The position numbers and the translations under genes were made by a program. 64,000 bases of DNA from Bacilli bacterium. Lineage in GTDB: Bacteria; Bacillota_I; Bacilli_A; RF39; UBA660. Below are positions 51,917 through 62,019 of the stretch, piece after piece (positions within the stretch are counted from its first letter, which is position 1; the number at the start of each line of letters is the position of its first letter). The notes under the pieces were generated by a model that was given only the letters and a program-made list of their open reading frames with translations, was not told the origin of the DNA and searched no databases. The DNA is taken from positions 1 through 64,000 of the forward strand of contig JAFWRK010000001.1 in NCBI GenBank assembly GCA_017519965.1, given 5' to 3'.

Positions 51917-52456
51917 TTACTTTCTAAAAGGAATTCCAAGTCCGTTTAATAAGTCGAATGATTCCTCATTAGTTTTTGCTGTTGTTACGAATACGATATC
52001 CATACCACGTACTTTTACAACATCATCATAATCAATTTCTGAGAAGATTAATTGTTCTTTAATTCCCATTGTATAATTTCCTCTACCATCAAAGGCTTTA
52101 GAACTAACTCCACGGAAATCTCTTACACGAGGTAATGAAATAGATATTAACTTATCCATAAAGTTATACATATTTTCTCCTCTTAATGTAACTTTACATC
52201 CAATTGCTTGTCCTTCTCTTACTTTAAATCCTGCAATTGACTTTTTAGCTCTTGTAACTACTGGTTTTTGTCCAGATATTTTAGTTAAATCTGCTACTGC
52301 AGCATCTATTAATTTAGAGTTTTGTGTAGCATCTCCAACACCGATATTAATTACTATTTTTTCTAGTTTTGGAACTTCCATAACTGACTTATAATTGTAT
52401 TTTGTTTGTAAACTTGGAACAACTTCATTTAAGTATTTCTCTTTTAGGCGGTTCAT
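51917..52456 (-). CDS. rplE: Ribosomal protein uL5
   Basis: 179 residues: [63 protein letters not shown] 5S rRNA-binding protein, between rplX and rpsN. Confidence 0.97.
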   Translation of the reverse strand: MNRLKEKYLNEVVPSLQTKYNYKSVMEVPKLEKIVINIGVGDATQNSKLIDAAVADLTKISGQKPVVTRAKKSIAGFKVREGQAIGCKVTLRGENMYNFMDKLISISLPRVRDFRGVSSKAFDGRGNYTMGIKEQLIFSEIDYDDVVKVRGMDIVFVTTAKTNEESFDLLNGLGIPFRK

Positions 52457-52473
52457 ATTTACCCTCCTTCCAA

Positions 52474-52782
52474 TTAATCAAGCTTCTCGTTTGATTTTTT
52501 TGCTATTCTTATTTTTTTATTATTTTTATCTGTTGTATGTCCTATTCTAGTTCTTTTCTTAGTTTTAGGATCAATTATCATAACATTTGATGCAGAAATT
52601 GGAGCTTCAACTTCAATTATTCCTGCTTGAGACATAGCTGTTGCTTTTTCATGTTTTTTAACAACATGTACACCTTCAACTATTACTTTGTTTTCATTTT
52701 TTAATGTTTTAATTATTTTTCCTTTTTTACCTTTATCAGAACCAGTGATAACTACAACTTCATCTCCAACTTTAAAGTTCAT
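52474..52782 (-). CDS. rplX: Ribosomal protein uL24
   Basis: 102 residues with the KOW motif [18 protein letters not shown] and [12 protein letters not shown]. An early 50S assembly protein between rplN and rplE. Confidence 0.96.
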   Translation of the reverse strand: MNFKVGDEVVVITGSDKGKKGKIIKTLKNENKVIVEGVHVVKKHEKATAMSQAGIIEVEAPISASNVMIIDPKTKKRTRIGHTTDKNNKKIRIAKKSNEKLD

Positions 52783-52795
52783 ATTTATCCTCCTC

Positions 52796-53164
52796 TTATA
52801 GTACTTCTTTTGCTAAAGAAACAATTTTCATGTAATCTTTATCACGAAGTTCTCTTGCTACTGGTCCAAAAATACGAGTTCCTACTGGACTCTTGTCATC
52901 ACGAATGATAACACAAGCATTGTCATCGAACTTAATGTATGATCCATCTTCACGACGAACGCCTTGACGACTACGAACGATAACTGCTTTTACAACTTTA
53001 CCTTTTGGTACTGGTGAGTTAGGAATTGCGCTTTTAACTGTTCCAACTACTACATCACCAATGTTACCAGTCTTTACTTTACTTCCTCCCATAACACGAA
53101 TTACTAATAGTTCACGTGCTCCAGAGTTGTCAGCAACTTTTAATCGACTTTCTTGTTGTAACAT
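52796..53164 (-). CDS. rplN: Ribosomal protein uL14
   Basis: 122 residues: [60 protein letters not shown]. Normal order in the spc operon. Confidence 0.97.
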   Translation of the reverse strand: MLQQESRLKVADNSGARELLVIRVMGGSKVKTGNIGDVVVGTVKSAIPNSPVPKGKVVKAVIVRSRQGVRREDGSYIKFDDNACVIIRDDKSPVGTRIFGPVARELRDKDYMKIVSLAKEVL

Positions 53165-53191
53165 AAATTATTCCTCCTTCTCATCTAAGCG

Positions 53192-53452
53192 TTAAATAAT
53201 AACTGCTTCTTTTACTATTTCTTTTAAATAGAAATGTTTAGTCTTTGATAATGGTCTAGTTTCAACTATACGAACTACATCTCCAACTTTTGCAATATTC
53301 TTTTCATCATGTACACAATATTTTTTAGAGCTTTTAACTCTCTTGTGATATTTAGGATGGACTTTATAAGTTTCTACTAAAACATTTATTGTCTTATCAT
53401 TAGTAGCGTTGATAACTGTACCAACTAATTCTCTTCTAAGTGTTTTTTCCAT
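53192..53452 (-). CDS. rpsQ: Ribosomal protein uS17
   Basis: 86 residues: [64 protein letters not shown] primary 16S-binding protein. Confidence 0.96.
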   Translation of the reverse strand: MEKTLRRELVGTVINATNDKTINVLVETYKVHPKYHKRVKSSKKYCVHDEKNIAKVGDVVRIVETRPLSKTKHFYLKEIVKEAVII

Positions 53453-53466
53453 GTTTTATTTCCCTC

Positions 53467-53661
53467 CTACTCGCTAATCTCACGTTCTCTTAGAACGGTT
53501 TTATATCTTGCAACGGTGTGTCTTAAATCTCTTATTCTAGAAGGTTTTTCTAAATTTCCTGTTGCTTGTTGGAAACGTAAGTTAAATAATTCTTGTTTAG
53601 CTTCAAATAATTTTTGGTTGATTTCTTCAGTTGTTAATTCTCTTATTTCTTTAACCTTCAT
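53467..53661 (-). CDS. rpmC: Ribosomal protein uL29
   Basis: 64 residues, two helices: [28 protein letters not shown] and [17 protein letters not shown]. It overlaps the rplP end by 11 bases. Confidence 0.96.
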   Translation of the reverse strand: MKVKEIRELTTEEINQKLFEAKQELFNLRFQQATGNLEKPSRIRDLRHTVARYKTVLREREISE

Positions 53662-54082
53662 TTACTTCACCACCATTTTCTTTTTTTACAAATTTTGTTG
53701 TGATTGGTAATTTATGAGAAGCAAGTCTTAATGCTTCACGAGCTGTAGCTTCATCTACTCCAGAAATTTCAAACATGATTTTTCCTTCTTTTACTACTGC
53801 TACCCATCCTTCAACATTACCTTTACCTTTACCTTGTCTTGTACCGATAGGTTTTTTAGTTAAAGGCATATGTGGGAAAATGTTTATCCAAACGTTTCCA
53901 CCACGTTTCATATAACGAGTCATAGCAATACGAGCTGCTTCGATTTGATTAGCTGTAATCCAAGCACCTTCTTTTGCTTGTAAACCGTATTCACCTTTTG
54001 TTAATTCTCTATTACCACGAGAGCGACCTTCGTAAGGTAATCTATGAACACGACGATATTTAGTTCTTGACGGTATTAACAT
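53651..54082 (-). CDS. rplP: Ribosomal protein uL16
   Basis: 143 residues: [62 protein letters not shown]. It contacts the peptidyl-transferase region; 3' end overlaps rpmC. Confidence 0.97.
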   Translation of the reverse strand: MLIPSRTKYRRVHRLPYEGRSRGNRELTKGEYGLQAKEGAWITANQIEAARIAMTRYMKRGGNVWINIFPHMPLTKKPIGTRQGKGKGNVEGWVAVVKEGKIMFEISGVDEATAREALRLASHKLPITTKFVKKENGGEVNEG

Positions 54083-54084
54083 AA

Positions 54085-54735
54085 TTAATTACCTCCTTTA
54101 GCCTTTTTGTTTAGGATTTCTCCTTTATAGATCCATACCTTTACACCAATTTTTCCAAATGTTGTATCAGCTTCTGCGAAACCATAATCAACATCAGCTC
54201 TTAATGTATGTAGAGGAATAGTTCCTTCTGTGTATCCTTCGCTACGAGCCATATCTGCTCCACCTAAACGTCCAGATACTGATGTTTTAATTCCTTTAGC
54301 TCCTGATTTCATTGCATTTCTAATTGCACGTTTTTGAGCCATACGGAATGATGCTCTATTTGTAATTTGATTTGCAATACTTTCAGCAACTAATTGAGCA
54401 TCCATATCAGCTTTTTTAATATCACTGATTGTAATTTGAATTTCTTCTCCAGCAATTTTTGAAATTTCTTTCTTTAATTCTTCAATGCCTTCTCCACCAT
54501 GTCCAATAATAACACCTGGTTTTGCAGAGTGAATTACTACTTCACATCTCTTAGCATTTCTTTCAATTTCAACTTTAGCTACACTAGCATTCTTTAATTT
54601 TTCATCGATATAATTACGGATTTTAACATCACGCTCTAAAGTCTTAGAAAAATCTGTATTGTTAGCATACCATTTAGCTTGCCAGTCTTTATTGATTCCA
54701 ATTCTAAGTCCATTAGGATTTACCTTTTGTCCCAT
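54085..54735 (-). CDS. rpsC: Ribosomal protein uS3
   Basis: 216 residues: [24 protein letters not shown]-domain [35 protein letters not shown]. Binds mRNA entry region. Confidence 0.97.
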   Translation of the reverse strand: MGQKVNPNGLRIGINKDWQAKWYANNTDFSKTLERDVKIRNYIDEKLKNASVAKVEIERNAKRCEVVIHSAKPGVIIGHGGEGIEELKKEISKIAGEEIQITISDIKKADMDAQLVAESIANQITNRASFRMAQKRAIRNAMKSGAKGIKTSVSGRLGGADMARSEGYTEGTIPLHTLRADVDYGFAEADTTFGKIGVKVWIYKGEILNKKAKGGN

Positions 54736-54751
54736 GTACGTAACCTCCTTA

Positions 54752-55087
54752 TTAGTTTCTTGTAGCCACTACTATATTAATGTGACTAGTTCTATGATCT
54801 CTGTGTCCAATATGAGAACGTGAATCAAAGAAATGACGTTTCATAACTGGACCTGCATCTACTCTTGCTTCTTTAACATATAATGTTGCAGCGTCTGCAC
54901 CATTATTATTTACAGCGTTAGCGATAGCTGAGTCTAATACTTTTTTAATTAGTCTTGCTGATTTTGAGTTAGTGTTATTTAAAATATTTAATGCTTCACT
55001 AACATTTTTACCACGGATTAGATCGATTGTTATACGAGTTCTAATAGGTGATACGCGAAGACCTTTAGCAATTGCTTTTGCTTCCAT
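54752..55087 (-). CDS. rplV: Ribosomal protein uL22
   Basis: 111 residues: [24 protein letters not shown], the exit-tunnel hairpin segment ([21 protein letters not shown]) where family members usually read RAxGRA. The hairpin sequence is unlike the common form and shorter in arginine. Confidence 0.93.
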   Translation of the reverse strand: MEAKAIAKGLRVSPIRTRITIDLIRGKNVSEALNILNNTNSKSARLIKKVLDSAIANAVNNNGADAATLYVKEARVDAGPVMKRHFFDSRSHIGHRDHRTSHINIVVATRN

Positions 55088-55111
55088 TTAATACCCTCCT
55101 AGTCATTATTT

Positions 55112-55378
55112 TTATTTTTTGTCTGAACCATGTCCACCAAATTTACGTGTTAATGCAAATTCACCTAATTTATGTCCAACCATATCTTCTGTAACATAAA
55201 CTGGAATAAATTCTTTCCCATTGTGAACAGCAAATGTGTGTCCTATAAAATCTGGGAAAATAGTGGAACGGCGTGACCATGTTTTAATGACTTCTTTTTT
55301 TCCTGATTTATTTAATTCTTGAACCTTTTTTAATAATCTATCAAATACATAAGGTCCCTTTTTTAAACTTCTTGCCAT
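55112..55378 (-). CDS. rpsS: Ribosomal protein uS19
   Basis: 88 residues: [65 protein letters not shown]. Head protein of the 30S subunit. Confidence 0.97.
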   Translation of the reverse strand: MARSLKKGPYVFDRLLKKVQELNKSGKKEVIKTWSRRSTIFPDFIGHTFAVHNGKEFIPVYVTEDMVGHKLGEFALTRKFGGHGSDKK

Positions 55379-55395
55379 TTATTAATCATCCTTTC

Positions 55396-56226
55396 CTATT
55401 TACTATTACGACGACGTACGATGAACTTGTCAGATTGTTTTTTCTTACGTGTCTTTAATCCTAATGCTGGTTTACCCCAAGGTGTCATTGGTGCCTTACG
55501 TCCTACTGGAGCACGTCCTTCACCACCACCATGTGGATGGTCATTAGGATTCATAACAGAACCACGAACTGTTGGGCGGATACCCATGTGACGTTTACGT
55601 CCTGCTTTTCCTACTTTAACAAGTGAAGCGTCTTCATTTCCAACTTCTCCAACTGTTGCCATACAAGTTCCTAAAACTTTTCTTTGTTCACCACTTGATA
55701 AACGAATCATTACATAGTTTCCTTCACGACCTAAGATTTGTGCTGAAGAACCAGCAGATCTTGCTAATTCTCCACCTTTTCCTGGGCGAAGTTCTATGTT
55801 ATGAATCATTGTACCAACAGGTATATTAGCGATTGGTAATGCATTACCAACTTTTATATCAGCATTTTCTCCTGCTTCAATTGTTTGTCCAACAACTAAA
55901 CCTTTAGGAGCAATGATATATCTTTTTTCTCCATCTGCATAACTTATTAAAGCTATATTTGCAGTTCTATTTGGATCATATTCTATACTAGCTACTGATC
56001 CAGGTACGTTTAATTTATTTCTTTTGAAATCAATGATACGATATTTTCTTTTAGCTCCTCCACCTTGATGACGAACTGTTATCTTACCTTGATTATTACG
56101 TCCACCATTTTTTCTCATAGTTACTACTAGAGATTTTTCTGGAGTACTTGTAGTAATTTCATCATTAATTAATGTAGACATTTTTCTACGACCTGGTGTA
56201 GTAGGTTTATAATTTCTGATTGCCAT
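55396..56226 (-). CDS. rplB: Ribosomal protein uL2
   Basis: 276 residues: [45 protein letters not shown], and [20 protein letters not shown] around the conserved histidine close to the peptidyl-transferase centre. Confidence 0.98.
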   Translation of the reverse strand: MAIRNYKPTTPGRRKMSTLINDEITTSTPEKSLVVTMRKNGGRNNQGKITVRHQGGGAKRKYRIIDFKRNKLNVPGSVASIEYDPNRTANIALISYADGEKRYIIAPKGLVVGQTIEAGENADIKVGNALPIANIPVGTMIHNIELRPGKGGELARSAGSSAQILGREGNYVMIRLSSGEQRKVLGTCMATVGEVGNEDASLVKVGKAGRKRHMGIRPTVRGSVMNPNDHPHGGGEGRAPVGRKAPMTPWGKPALGLKTRKKKQSDKFIVRRRNSK

Positions 56227-56242
56227 AATTTATTCTCCTCCC

Positions 56243-56527
56243 TTAACCAAGATCAATTGTTTGTCCTTCTTCTAAAGTAACAATTGCTTTCTTTGAACGA
56301 TTAGTTAATCCTGTATAACGTCCAACTCTTCTTTTCTTAACTTTTACATTAATTGTTCTTATTTGTTTAACTTTTACGTTAAATAATTTTTCAATAGCTT
56401 CTTTAATTTCAGTTTTGTTTGCTTTTGGATCTACTTTAAAAGTATATTGTCCATTGCTTTTAGCTATTTGTGATTTTTCAGTAATTACTGGTGCTTTTAT
56501 TATTTCCAAGTATTTAGTATCTTTCAT
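56243..56527 (-). CDS. rplW: Ribosomal protein uL23
   Basis: 94 residues: EIIKAPVITEKSQIAKSNGQYTF, KANKTEIKEAIEKLFNVKV. It sits at the exit tunnel and binds trigger factor and SRP. Joined to rplD at 56527. Confidence 0.96.
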   Translation of the reverse strand: MKDTKYLEIIKAPVITEKSQIAKSNGQYTFKVDPKANKTEIKEAIEKLFNVKVKQIRTINVKVKKRRVGRYTGLTNRSKKAIVTLEEGQTIDLG

Positions 56528-57153
56528 TATTTAAGCACCTCCTCGATATTTTTGATTGCTTCTTCAGTAGCAACAACTACATCTGTACTAACTATATCTA
56601 ATACATTGATTTCTTCTGCAGAAATTAAAACTAAGTTTCTAATATTTCTTGAAGCTAAGATTGTATTATCATCAAATTTATCAACTACTAATAATACTTT
56701 CTTGTCTGCTACTTTTAATGAATTAAGAAGTGCTATCATATCTTTTGTTTTAGCTGTTGCTAATTCTAAGTTTTCAACAACTAGTAATGCTTTTTCTGCT
56801 ACTTTTTCGCTTAAAGCAGATTTAATAGCGATTCTTCTTTCTTTTCTATTTTGTTTTTTACTATAGTCTCTAGGTACTGGAGTTCCATATCTTCCTCCAC
56901 CTACCCATTGAACAGCTCTAATTGAACCTTGACGAGCACGTCCAGTTCCTTTTTGTCTCCATGGTTTCTTTCCACCACCAGAAACTTCTGAACGATTTTT
57001 TGTTTTATGAGTTCCTTGTCTTAATGAAGCCATTGATAAAATAATTGCATCATTTAAAACATTATTGTTTGGGGTAATTCCAAATATTTCTTCATTTAAA
57101 TTTATGTCCTTTACTTTTTCACCTTTAAGATTTAAAAGTTCTACTTTTTTCAT
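56527..57153 (-). CDS. rplD: Ribosomal protein uL4
   Basis: 208 residues with RQGTHKTKNRSEVSGGGKKPWRQKGTGRARQGS forming the tunnel loop and a C-terminal Rossmann-like part. Normal place between rplC and rplW. Confidence 0.97.
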   Translation of the reverse strand: MKKVELLNLKGEKVKDINLNEEIFGITPNNNVLNDAIILSMASLRQGTHKTKNRSEVSGGGKKPWRQKGTGRARQGSIRAVQWVGGGRYGTPVPRDYSKKQNRKERRIAIKSALSEKVAEKALLVVENLELATAKTKDMIALLNSLKVADKKVLLVVDKFDDNTILASRNIRNLVLISAEEINVLDIVSTDVVVATEEAIKNIEEVLK

Positions 57154-57218
57154 TAACGATTCCTCCTTTCATCACTTATATTTTGATTTTTTCTTTCTTT
57201 ATATATATATAGTGACGA

Positions 57219-57941
57219 TTATTCTTCAGTATTTTCTACAGTTGCTTCAGTTACTTCTTCAATTGCTGGTTTAGCTTCTTCATAACTTACTAAATCAGCA
57301 GCTGCGTTTTTAACATTTGGTTTCTTAACTGCAGTACGAATCATAACTAATGATTTCTTTGGACCAGGGACGTTACCCTTTATAAGAATTACACTATTTT
57401 CTGTATCTATTGATACGATTTCTAGATTTTGAACTGTTCTTTGAACATTACCCATTTGACCAGGCATCTTTTTACCTTTTAAAACATGCATTGGTAACAT
57501 AGTACCTAGTGATCCAACACCTCTATGGTATTGTGAACCGTGTCCCATAGGACCTCTAGTTTGGTTATGACGTTTGATTACACCTTGGAAACCTTTACCT
57601 TTAGATGTTCCAGTAACATCAACCATTTCCCCTTCGCTGAAAACGTCTACACCTATAGTTTGACCTAAAGTGTATTCACTAACGTTAACTCCTCTTATTT
57701 CTTTTAAGAAGCGCTTAGGTTCAGTATTTGCTTTCTTTGTATGACCCATAGCTGGTTTGTTGCTTAAACCTTCTCTGATTGTATCAGTAGCAAGTTGAAT
57801 AGCATCATAACCATCTTTTTCAACTGTTTTGATTTGAGTAACAACGTTTGGCTCAACTTCAACAACAGTAACCGGAATTAATTTACCTTCTTTAGTAAAT
57901 ACTTGAGTCATTCCGATTTTCTTACCTAAGATTCCTTTCAT
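57219..57941 (-). CDS. rplC: Ribosomal protein uL3
   Basis: I start at the ATG at 57941, eight bases after GGAGG, giving 240 residues from [20 protein letters not shown], then [22 protein letters not shown] and [17 protein letters not shown]. An in-frame ATG 15 bases earlier lacks a ribosome binding site. The last 25 residues form an acidic tail ([20 protein letters not shown]). Confidence 0.96.
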   Translation of the reverse strand: MKGILGKKIGMTQVFTKEGKLIPVTVVEVEPNVVTQIKTVEKDGYDAIQLATDTIREGLSNKPAMGHTKKANTEPKRFLKEIRGVNVSEYTLGQTIGVDVFSEGEMVDVTGTSKGKGFQGVIKRHNQTRGPMGHGSQYHRGVGSLGTMLPMHVLKGKKMPGQMGNVQRTVQNLEIVSIDTENSVILIKGNVPGPKKSLVMIRTAVKKPNVKNAAADLVSYEEAKPAIEEVTEATVENTEE

Positions 57942-57955
57942 TGTTTTTTCCTCCA

Positions 57956-58267
57956 TTATTTAGTTTTAATTTCGATATCTACACCGCTTGGTAAATCTAA
58001 GTGAGCTAATGCATCAATAGTTTCCTTGCTTGGATTTTTGATATCAATAAGTCTTTTGTGTGTACGCATTTCGAATTGTTCACGTGAATCTTTGTATTTA
58101 TGAACAGCTCTTAAAATTGTAAATTTTTCAATTTCAGTTGGAAGTGGTACTGGACCAGAGATTTCTCCACCAGATCTTCTTACTGTTTCAACAATCTTTT
58201 TTGCTGCATTATCTAAAATTCTGTGATCATATCCTTTGATTCTAATGCGAATTTTTTCTGTTGACAT
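57956..58267 (-). CDS. rpsJ: Ribosomal protein uS10
   Basis: 103 residues: [58 protein letters not shown]. First gene of the S10 operon; it also takes part in transcription antitermination as NusE. Confidence 0.97.
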   Translation of the reverse strand: MSTEKIRIRIKGYDHRILDNAAKKIVETVRRSGGEISGPVPLPTEIEKFTILRAVHKYKDSREQFEMRTHKRLIDIKNPSKETIDALAHLDLPSGVDIEIKTK

Positions 58268-58407
58268 TTAAAATCCTCCCTTCGCCTATATCTAGTATAG
58301 ACTTGCTCCGCACGAATAACCCGAGTCCAAATTAAATGTATTCCTTTTAATGAGTTATCAACTTAACCTGGTGTATCGACAACCTCGCACATCTAAGCAG
58401 TCACACG
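58268..58407 (-). promoter_or_regulatory. S10-operon leader
   Basis: A 140-base leader ends in GGAGCAAGUCUAUACUAGAU followed by AUAGGCGAAGGGAGG. GUCUAUA (58302-58296) can pair with UAUAGGC (58290-58284) just before the ribosome binding site. The segment looks like the S10 leader widespread in Firmicutes; I am recalling this from general knowledge. Control by a ribosomal protein is likely but unproven here. Confidence 0.65.
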
Positions 58408-58413
58408 TATTAA

Positions 58414-58442
58414 ATTATAACAAGATAGTTGTTTTTTTGCAA
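58414..58442 (-). promoter_or_regulatory. Promoter of the S10-spc operon
   Basis: TTGCAA (58442-58437), spacer 17, TATAAT (58419-58414) on the minus strand. Transcription would start near 58407. Confidence 0.85.
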
Positions 58443-58490
58443 GTACTTTTTTTAATTTTTTCTTTATTTTTCAATAATTTTAGTATATTT

Positions 58491-58521
58491 AAAAAGAAAC
58501 AAATCATTATTGTTTCTTTTT
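58491..58521 (-). terminator. dinB terminator
   Basis: A 12-bp stem AAAAAGAAACAA (58491-58502) with 58510-58521, loop of 7, just after the dinB stop; U-rich run on the minus strand. Confidence 0.85.
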
Positions 58522-59721
58522 ATTATCATTTGCAATTTGTTTTAAAGAAGCTGAAATAATCACTTCGGATCCAAATTTCTTATTAATACTATCTATTGTA
58601 TGCTCTATTTCATTATTTTTATTTTCTTCATTTTCTGTATCAAATATAGATATTTGCTCATTTTTTATTTCTTTTAGGTCAGATAATCTTACTCCTATTA
58701 ATCTTAATGGTTCCTTTTTATAGTTTTTATCAAATATTGAAATAACAATCTTATATATTTCTTTTGTATTATCTGTTGGATTATTAAGTTTTTCTTGTGC
58801 ACTATATGTATTAAAGTTTTTATCTTTAAATATTACTGCTACTGTATTAGCAAACTTTTTCTTTTCTCTTAATTCTCTACTAACTCTTTCTGTTTGCACT
58901 AACAAACATTCTTTTAATTTATCTGTATTATCTGTATCATATTTTAGTGTTTTAGTTGTACTTATACTATTATCTTTATGGTAATTTTCTTCATTTACTT
59001 CACTATTATCTATTCCCCAGCTAGCATTTTTTAGATACTCTGCCTGTTTTTTAAAATTCTTTTCTAATTTTTTGTAATCAGTATGTGCTAGTTGTTCTAT
59101 AGTGTTAATGTTCATTTTATGAAGTTCTTCACTTGTTCTTTTTCCTACCATGAATAATTCTTTTACATCTAAAGGCCATAATTTAGATGCTATTTCATCT
59201 TTAAATAGTGTATGAACTTTATCTGGTTTTTCAAAATCAGATGCCATCTTAGCACATAATTTATTGTTTCCTATACCAATATTAACTGTGAATCCATACA
59301 TAGTTTTTATCTCATCTTTAATCTTATGAGCTAATGCTACATAATCTTTATATAAATAATTTGTACCTGTCATATCAACAAAGCATTCATCAATTGAAAA
59401 TTCTTCTATATTTGGTGAGTATTTTTTTAGATGATTTTTAAATTTCTTAGATTCAATACTATACCATTCTCTATTTAGTGGAAATACTTGTAGATTTGGA
59501 CATTTCTTTCTAGCTTGAAATATAGGTTCTCCTGTTACTATTCCCATCTTTTTGGCTATAGGTGATTTAGCTAAAACTACTCCTCTTCTTTCTTTTTCAT
59601 CTCCGCCTATTATTGAAGGTATCTTTCTTATGTCTATTTTATATCCATGTTCTAATAAATATATTGCAGTCCATGATAGAAATGCATTATTAACGTCTAT
59701 ATGAAATATTATTCTATCCAT
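58507..59721 (-). CDS. dinB: DNA polymerase IV (Y family)
   Basis: 404 residues: HIDVNNAFLSWTAI (metal-binding Asp, with VNNAF for the usual DMDAFFA), EEFSIDECFVDMTGT, GIGNNKLCAKMASDFEKP and the helix-hairpin-helix (KELFMVGKRTSEELHKMNINTIEQLAH). Little-finger domain at the C-terminus. It bypasses DNA lesions. Its C-terminus lacks a clear beta-clamp motif, though QISIFD (about 372) may serve. Confidence 0.93.
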   Translation of the reverse strand: MDRIIFHIDVNNAFLSWTAIYLLEHGYKIDIRKIPSIIGGDEKERRGVVLAKSPIAKKMGIVTGEPIFQARKKCPNLQVFPLNREWYSIESKKFKNHLKKYSPNIEEFSIDECFVDMTGTNYLYKDYVALAHKIKDEIKTMYGFTVNIGIGNNKLCAKMASDFEKPDKVHTLFKDEIASKLWPLDVKELFMVGKRTSEELHKMNINTIEQLAHTDYKKLEKNFKKQAEYLKNASWGIDNSEVNEENYHKDNSISTTKTLKYDTDNTDKLKECLLVQTERVSRELREKKKFANTVAVIFKDKNFNTYSAQEKLNNPTDNTKEIYKIVISIFDKNYKKEPLRLIGVRLSDLKEIKNEQISIFDTENEENKNNEIEHTIDSINKKFGSEVIISASLKQIANDNKKKQ

Positions 59722-59775
59722 AAATACCTCCTATATAAATTATAGAACATTTTTTCGAATATAACAACAAAATAA

Positions 59776-59796
59776 AAAGCATATGTAATATGCTTT
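59776..59796 (-). terminator. Terminator of the ATPase gene
   Basis: AAAGCATAT (59776-59784) pairs with ATATGCTTT (59788-59796) over a 3-base loop, overlapping the stop codon; U-rich on the minus strand. Confidence 0.75.
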
Positions 59797-61072
59797 ATAT
59801 CTTTATTGTATTTAAGCAAAATGCTGAATATATAGGAATATATCTTACTTCTTTCTTTGTTTGGAAGTTGTTATCTGTTATTCTATAGGCTTGTTCTACT
59901 TGATGTTTTTTCATAAATACAGATAATGATTTTGCTTTTGAATTAGTTTTAGTAATTATCTCTATAGGTATTATTTTACCCATTCTATTTTGAATAACAA
60001 AATTAACTTCAGCTTTTCCATCTGATTGATAATAGTATAATAGATAGCCCGCTTCAACTAGTGTCTTAGCTAAATGATTCTCATACATTGTCTCTTTTAG
60101 ACTTTCATCTGTCATTAATTTCTTTTCATTAGTATGTAACATTGTAAATAATAATCCATCATCTGGTAGATATAATTTAAAACTATCTGACTCTTTGCAA
60201 CTACTTAGAGGTGATTTAACATCTTTGATCTTATAACTTCTATATAATAATTGATTATTTACTAGAAAACTAATTGATGTTTCAAATTCTTTAGCTCTTC
60301 TTCCTTCTCCTATTACTCCATATTGAAACTTTTTATTTACTTTCTTTAATTGTAATGGAATAGAATTTAATACTTCAATACCTCTAGGTATATCGATTAA
60401 ATTAGTATTTAGAGCTATCTCTTTCTTATATACATCTAGTATCTTTTGTTTAATTGCATCTATTTCAAAATTACTTTTTCCTTCTATCTTTGCTGCTACT
60501 GCTTCAGGAAAGCCTCCTGTAATTAGATAATCTTGAAAGAAATCTAATGCTACTTTATGAAATGGATTAGTTTTTCTTTTTTCAAAACATTCTCTAATTA
60601 GATTAGCTAAGTTTTTTTCATCTAAAGCCCATAAGTATTCTTCAAAGTCCATTTCTGTCATATTTTTAAATTGTAGTTCTTCACCTTTAAATTCACTTAG
60701 TTTTTCTCTTCTAGAAGTGATTGCTATAATATTATATTCACTCTTATCACTTCCAAATAATTTAATTCCTTTAACTATATCATTATTCACTAAATTATCT
60801 AAGACTATTAGAGTGTCTTTTTTTAATATTGTTTCCCCAGATAATAGTGATAAGTTAACAATTATTTTTTCGATAGCTTTTTCTCTTCTAAATAGATCAT
60901 CTAATTCAACATTATTCTCAGTGTTAAAATATACTACATTCTTATATTCTTTTTCTCCAAATGATAATACTGAAAATGTTTTACCTACTTGTTTGCTTCC
61001 ATATAACATAAGTGGCTTGCCACTTGAATCATTTTTCCATTTACGAAGGAATTGTAATATCTTTCGTTCCAT
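59795..61072 (-). CDS. AAA-type ATPase, DUF4143 family
   Basis: 425 residues: Walker A GSKQVGKTFS (about 25-34), Walker B TLIVLDNL, the AAA_14 region (MTEMDFEEYLWALDEKN, DYLITGGFPEAVAAKIEG), and a C-terminal nuclease-like DUF4143 domain with EVNFVIQNRMGKIIPIEI. Members are common in anaerobes, often in many copies, with unknown roles (possibly defence or mobile-element related). It is a single-gene unit. Confidence 0.86.
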   Translation of the reverse strand: MERKILQFLRKWKNDSSGKPLMLYGSKQVGKTFSVLSFGEKEYKNVVYFNTENNVELDDLFRREKAIEKIIVNLSLLSGETILKKDTLIVLDNLVNNDIVKGIKLFGSDKSEYNIIAITSRREKLSEFKGEELQFKNMTEMDFEEYLWALDEKNLANLIRECFEKRKTNPFHKVALDFFQDYLITGGFPEAVAAKIEGKSNFEIDAIKQKILDVYKKEIALNTNLIDIPRGIEVLNSIPLQLKKVNKKFQYGVIGEGRRAKEFETSISFLVNNQLLYRSYKIKDVKSPLSSCKESDSFKLYLPDDGLLFTMLHTNEKKLMTDESLKETMYENHLAKTLVEAGYLLYYYQSDGKAEVNFVIQNRMGKIIPIEIITKTNSKAKSLSVFMKKHQVEQAYRITDNNFQTKKEVRYIPIYSAFCLNTIKI

Positions 61073-61160
61073 AAACTGTTACCTCCTCACATATTTTATA
61101 CATTAAGTATACCTTTAAATAGTTTTTATGTCAATAAAAGTGTGTTTTCAATAACAAAAA

Positions 61161-61178
61161 AAGATGCAAATGCATCTT
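61161..61178 (-). terminator. Terminator of the Spo0A gene
   Basis: AAGATGCA (61161-61168) pairs with TGCATCTT (61171-61178) over a two-base loop; U-rich on the minus strand; stop codon inside the stem. Confidence 0.75.
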
Positions 61179-61929
61179 AACTATACTCTAATCTTAACAT
61201 ATCAGCTATTGTTACTATAAATTCTGAATTAGTTGGTTTAGCTTTATCTATACTTACGCTATATCCAAATATATCTTCCATCATATCCCAATTTCCTCTA
61301 TTCCAACTAACTTCTATAGCATGTCGCATAGATCTTTCTACGCGAGATTCATTTGAAGTAAATTTATTAGCAATTATTGGATATAATCCTTTGGTTATCT
61401 TACTAGATAGTGTTGGATCATAATAAACTAACATAATACCTTCTCTAATATAGTCATATCCTTTTAAGTTAGAAGGTACTCCTAATTCATGAATTATTTT
61501 AGTAATTTTCTTTTTTAATGATGTTTTTTCATTTTCTATTGTTGCTTTTTCACTATCTTCAAAATAATTATTAATTCTTCTTTCTAAAGTCTTTAAATCA
61601 AAAGGCTTTATCATATAACTAATAATATTTAATTCTTTTGCTCTTTGTATTATTTCTAGATCTTTATATGAACTTAGAATTAATACTTTTTTATTAATCT
61701 TCTTATCTTTAATTGTTTCTAATAAAGATAATCCATCTATTTTTGGAAGTAATGGTTCTAGAAGTATTAAATCATATTCTTCTTGTCTAGAATCTATAAT
61801 TCTTTTTGCTTCTTCCCCATTATTTACTTCATATTTAATTCTTATATTAGTATTTTCTTCAAAATACTTTTTCATTGTTACTACTAAGTCTTTATCATCA
61901 TCTACAACTAACACATTTATTGTTTTCAT
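61177..61929 (-). CDS. spo0A: Spo0A-like response regulator with altered phosphoacceptor
   Basis: 250 residues. Receiver (about 5-115): acidic D10-D12 in LVVDDDKD, LILLEPLLPKIDG, Ser in LILSSYKD, Lys in SYMIKPFD. The residue normally phosphorylated (Asp in VLLD..MP) is Glu58. The C-terminal DNA-binding domain (about 135-250) matches Spo0A: KKITKIIHELGVPSNLKGYDYIREGI, SRVERSMRHAIEVSWNRG, FGYSVSIDKAKPTNSEFIVTIADMLRLE. In spore formers Spo0A~P controls entry into sporulation. A Glu could mimic the active state. It stands alone with its own terminator. Confidence 0.9.
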   Translation of the reverse strand: MKTINVLVVDDDKDLVVTMKKYFEENTNIRIKYEVNNGEEAKRIIDSRQEEYDLILLEPLLPKIDGLSLLETIKDKKINKKVLILSSYKDLEIIQRAKELNIISYMIKPFDLKTLERRINNYFEDSEKATIENEKTSLKKKITKIIHELGVPSNLKGYDYIREGIMLVYYDPTLSSKITKGLYPIIANKFTSNESRVERSMRHAIEVSWNRGNWDMMEDIFGYSVSIDKAKPTNSEFIVTIADMLRLEYS

Positions 61930-61982
61930 TTAGTCTCCTATCATATAACTACTTAGCATAATCATTGTATTACATATTTCTA

Positions 61983-62008
61983 CAAAATAAAAGAGCGTAA
62001 AAGCTCTT
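61983..62008 (-). terminator. tpiA terminator
   Basis: AAGAGC (61991-61996) pairs with GCTCTT (62003-62008), extended by flanking A and T runs; it lies 12 bases downstream of the stop codon. Confidence 0.75.
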
Positions 62009-62019
62009 ATTTTGTCGAT

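Noticed and set aside
57942..57956. rplC start at 57956
   Set aside because: No ribosome binding site fits that start, while GGAGG lies eight bases before the ATG at 57941 and the protein family begins there.
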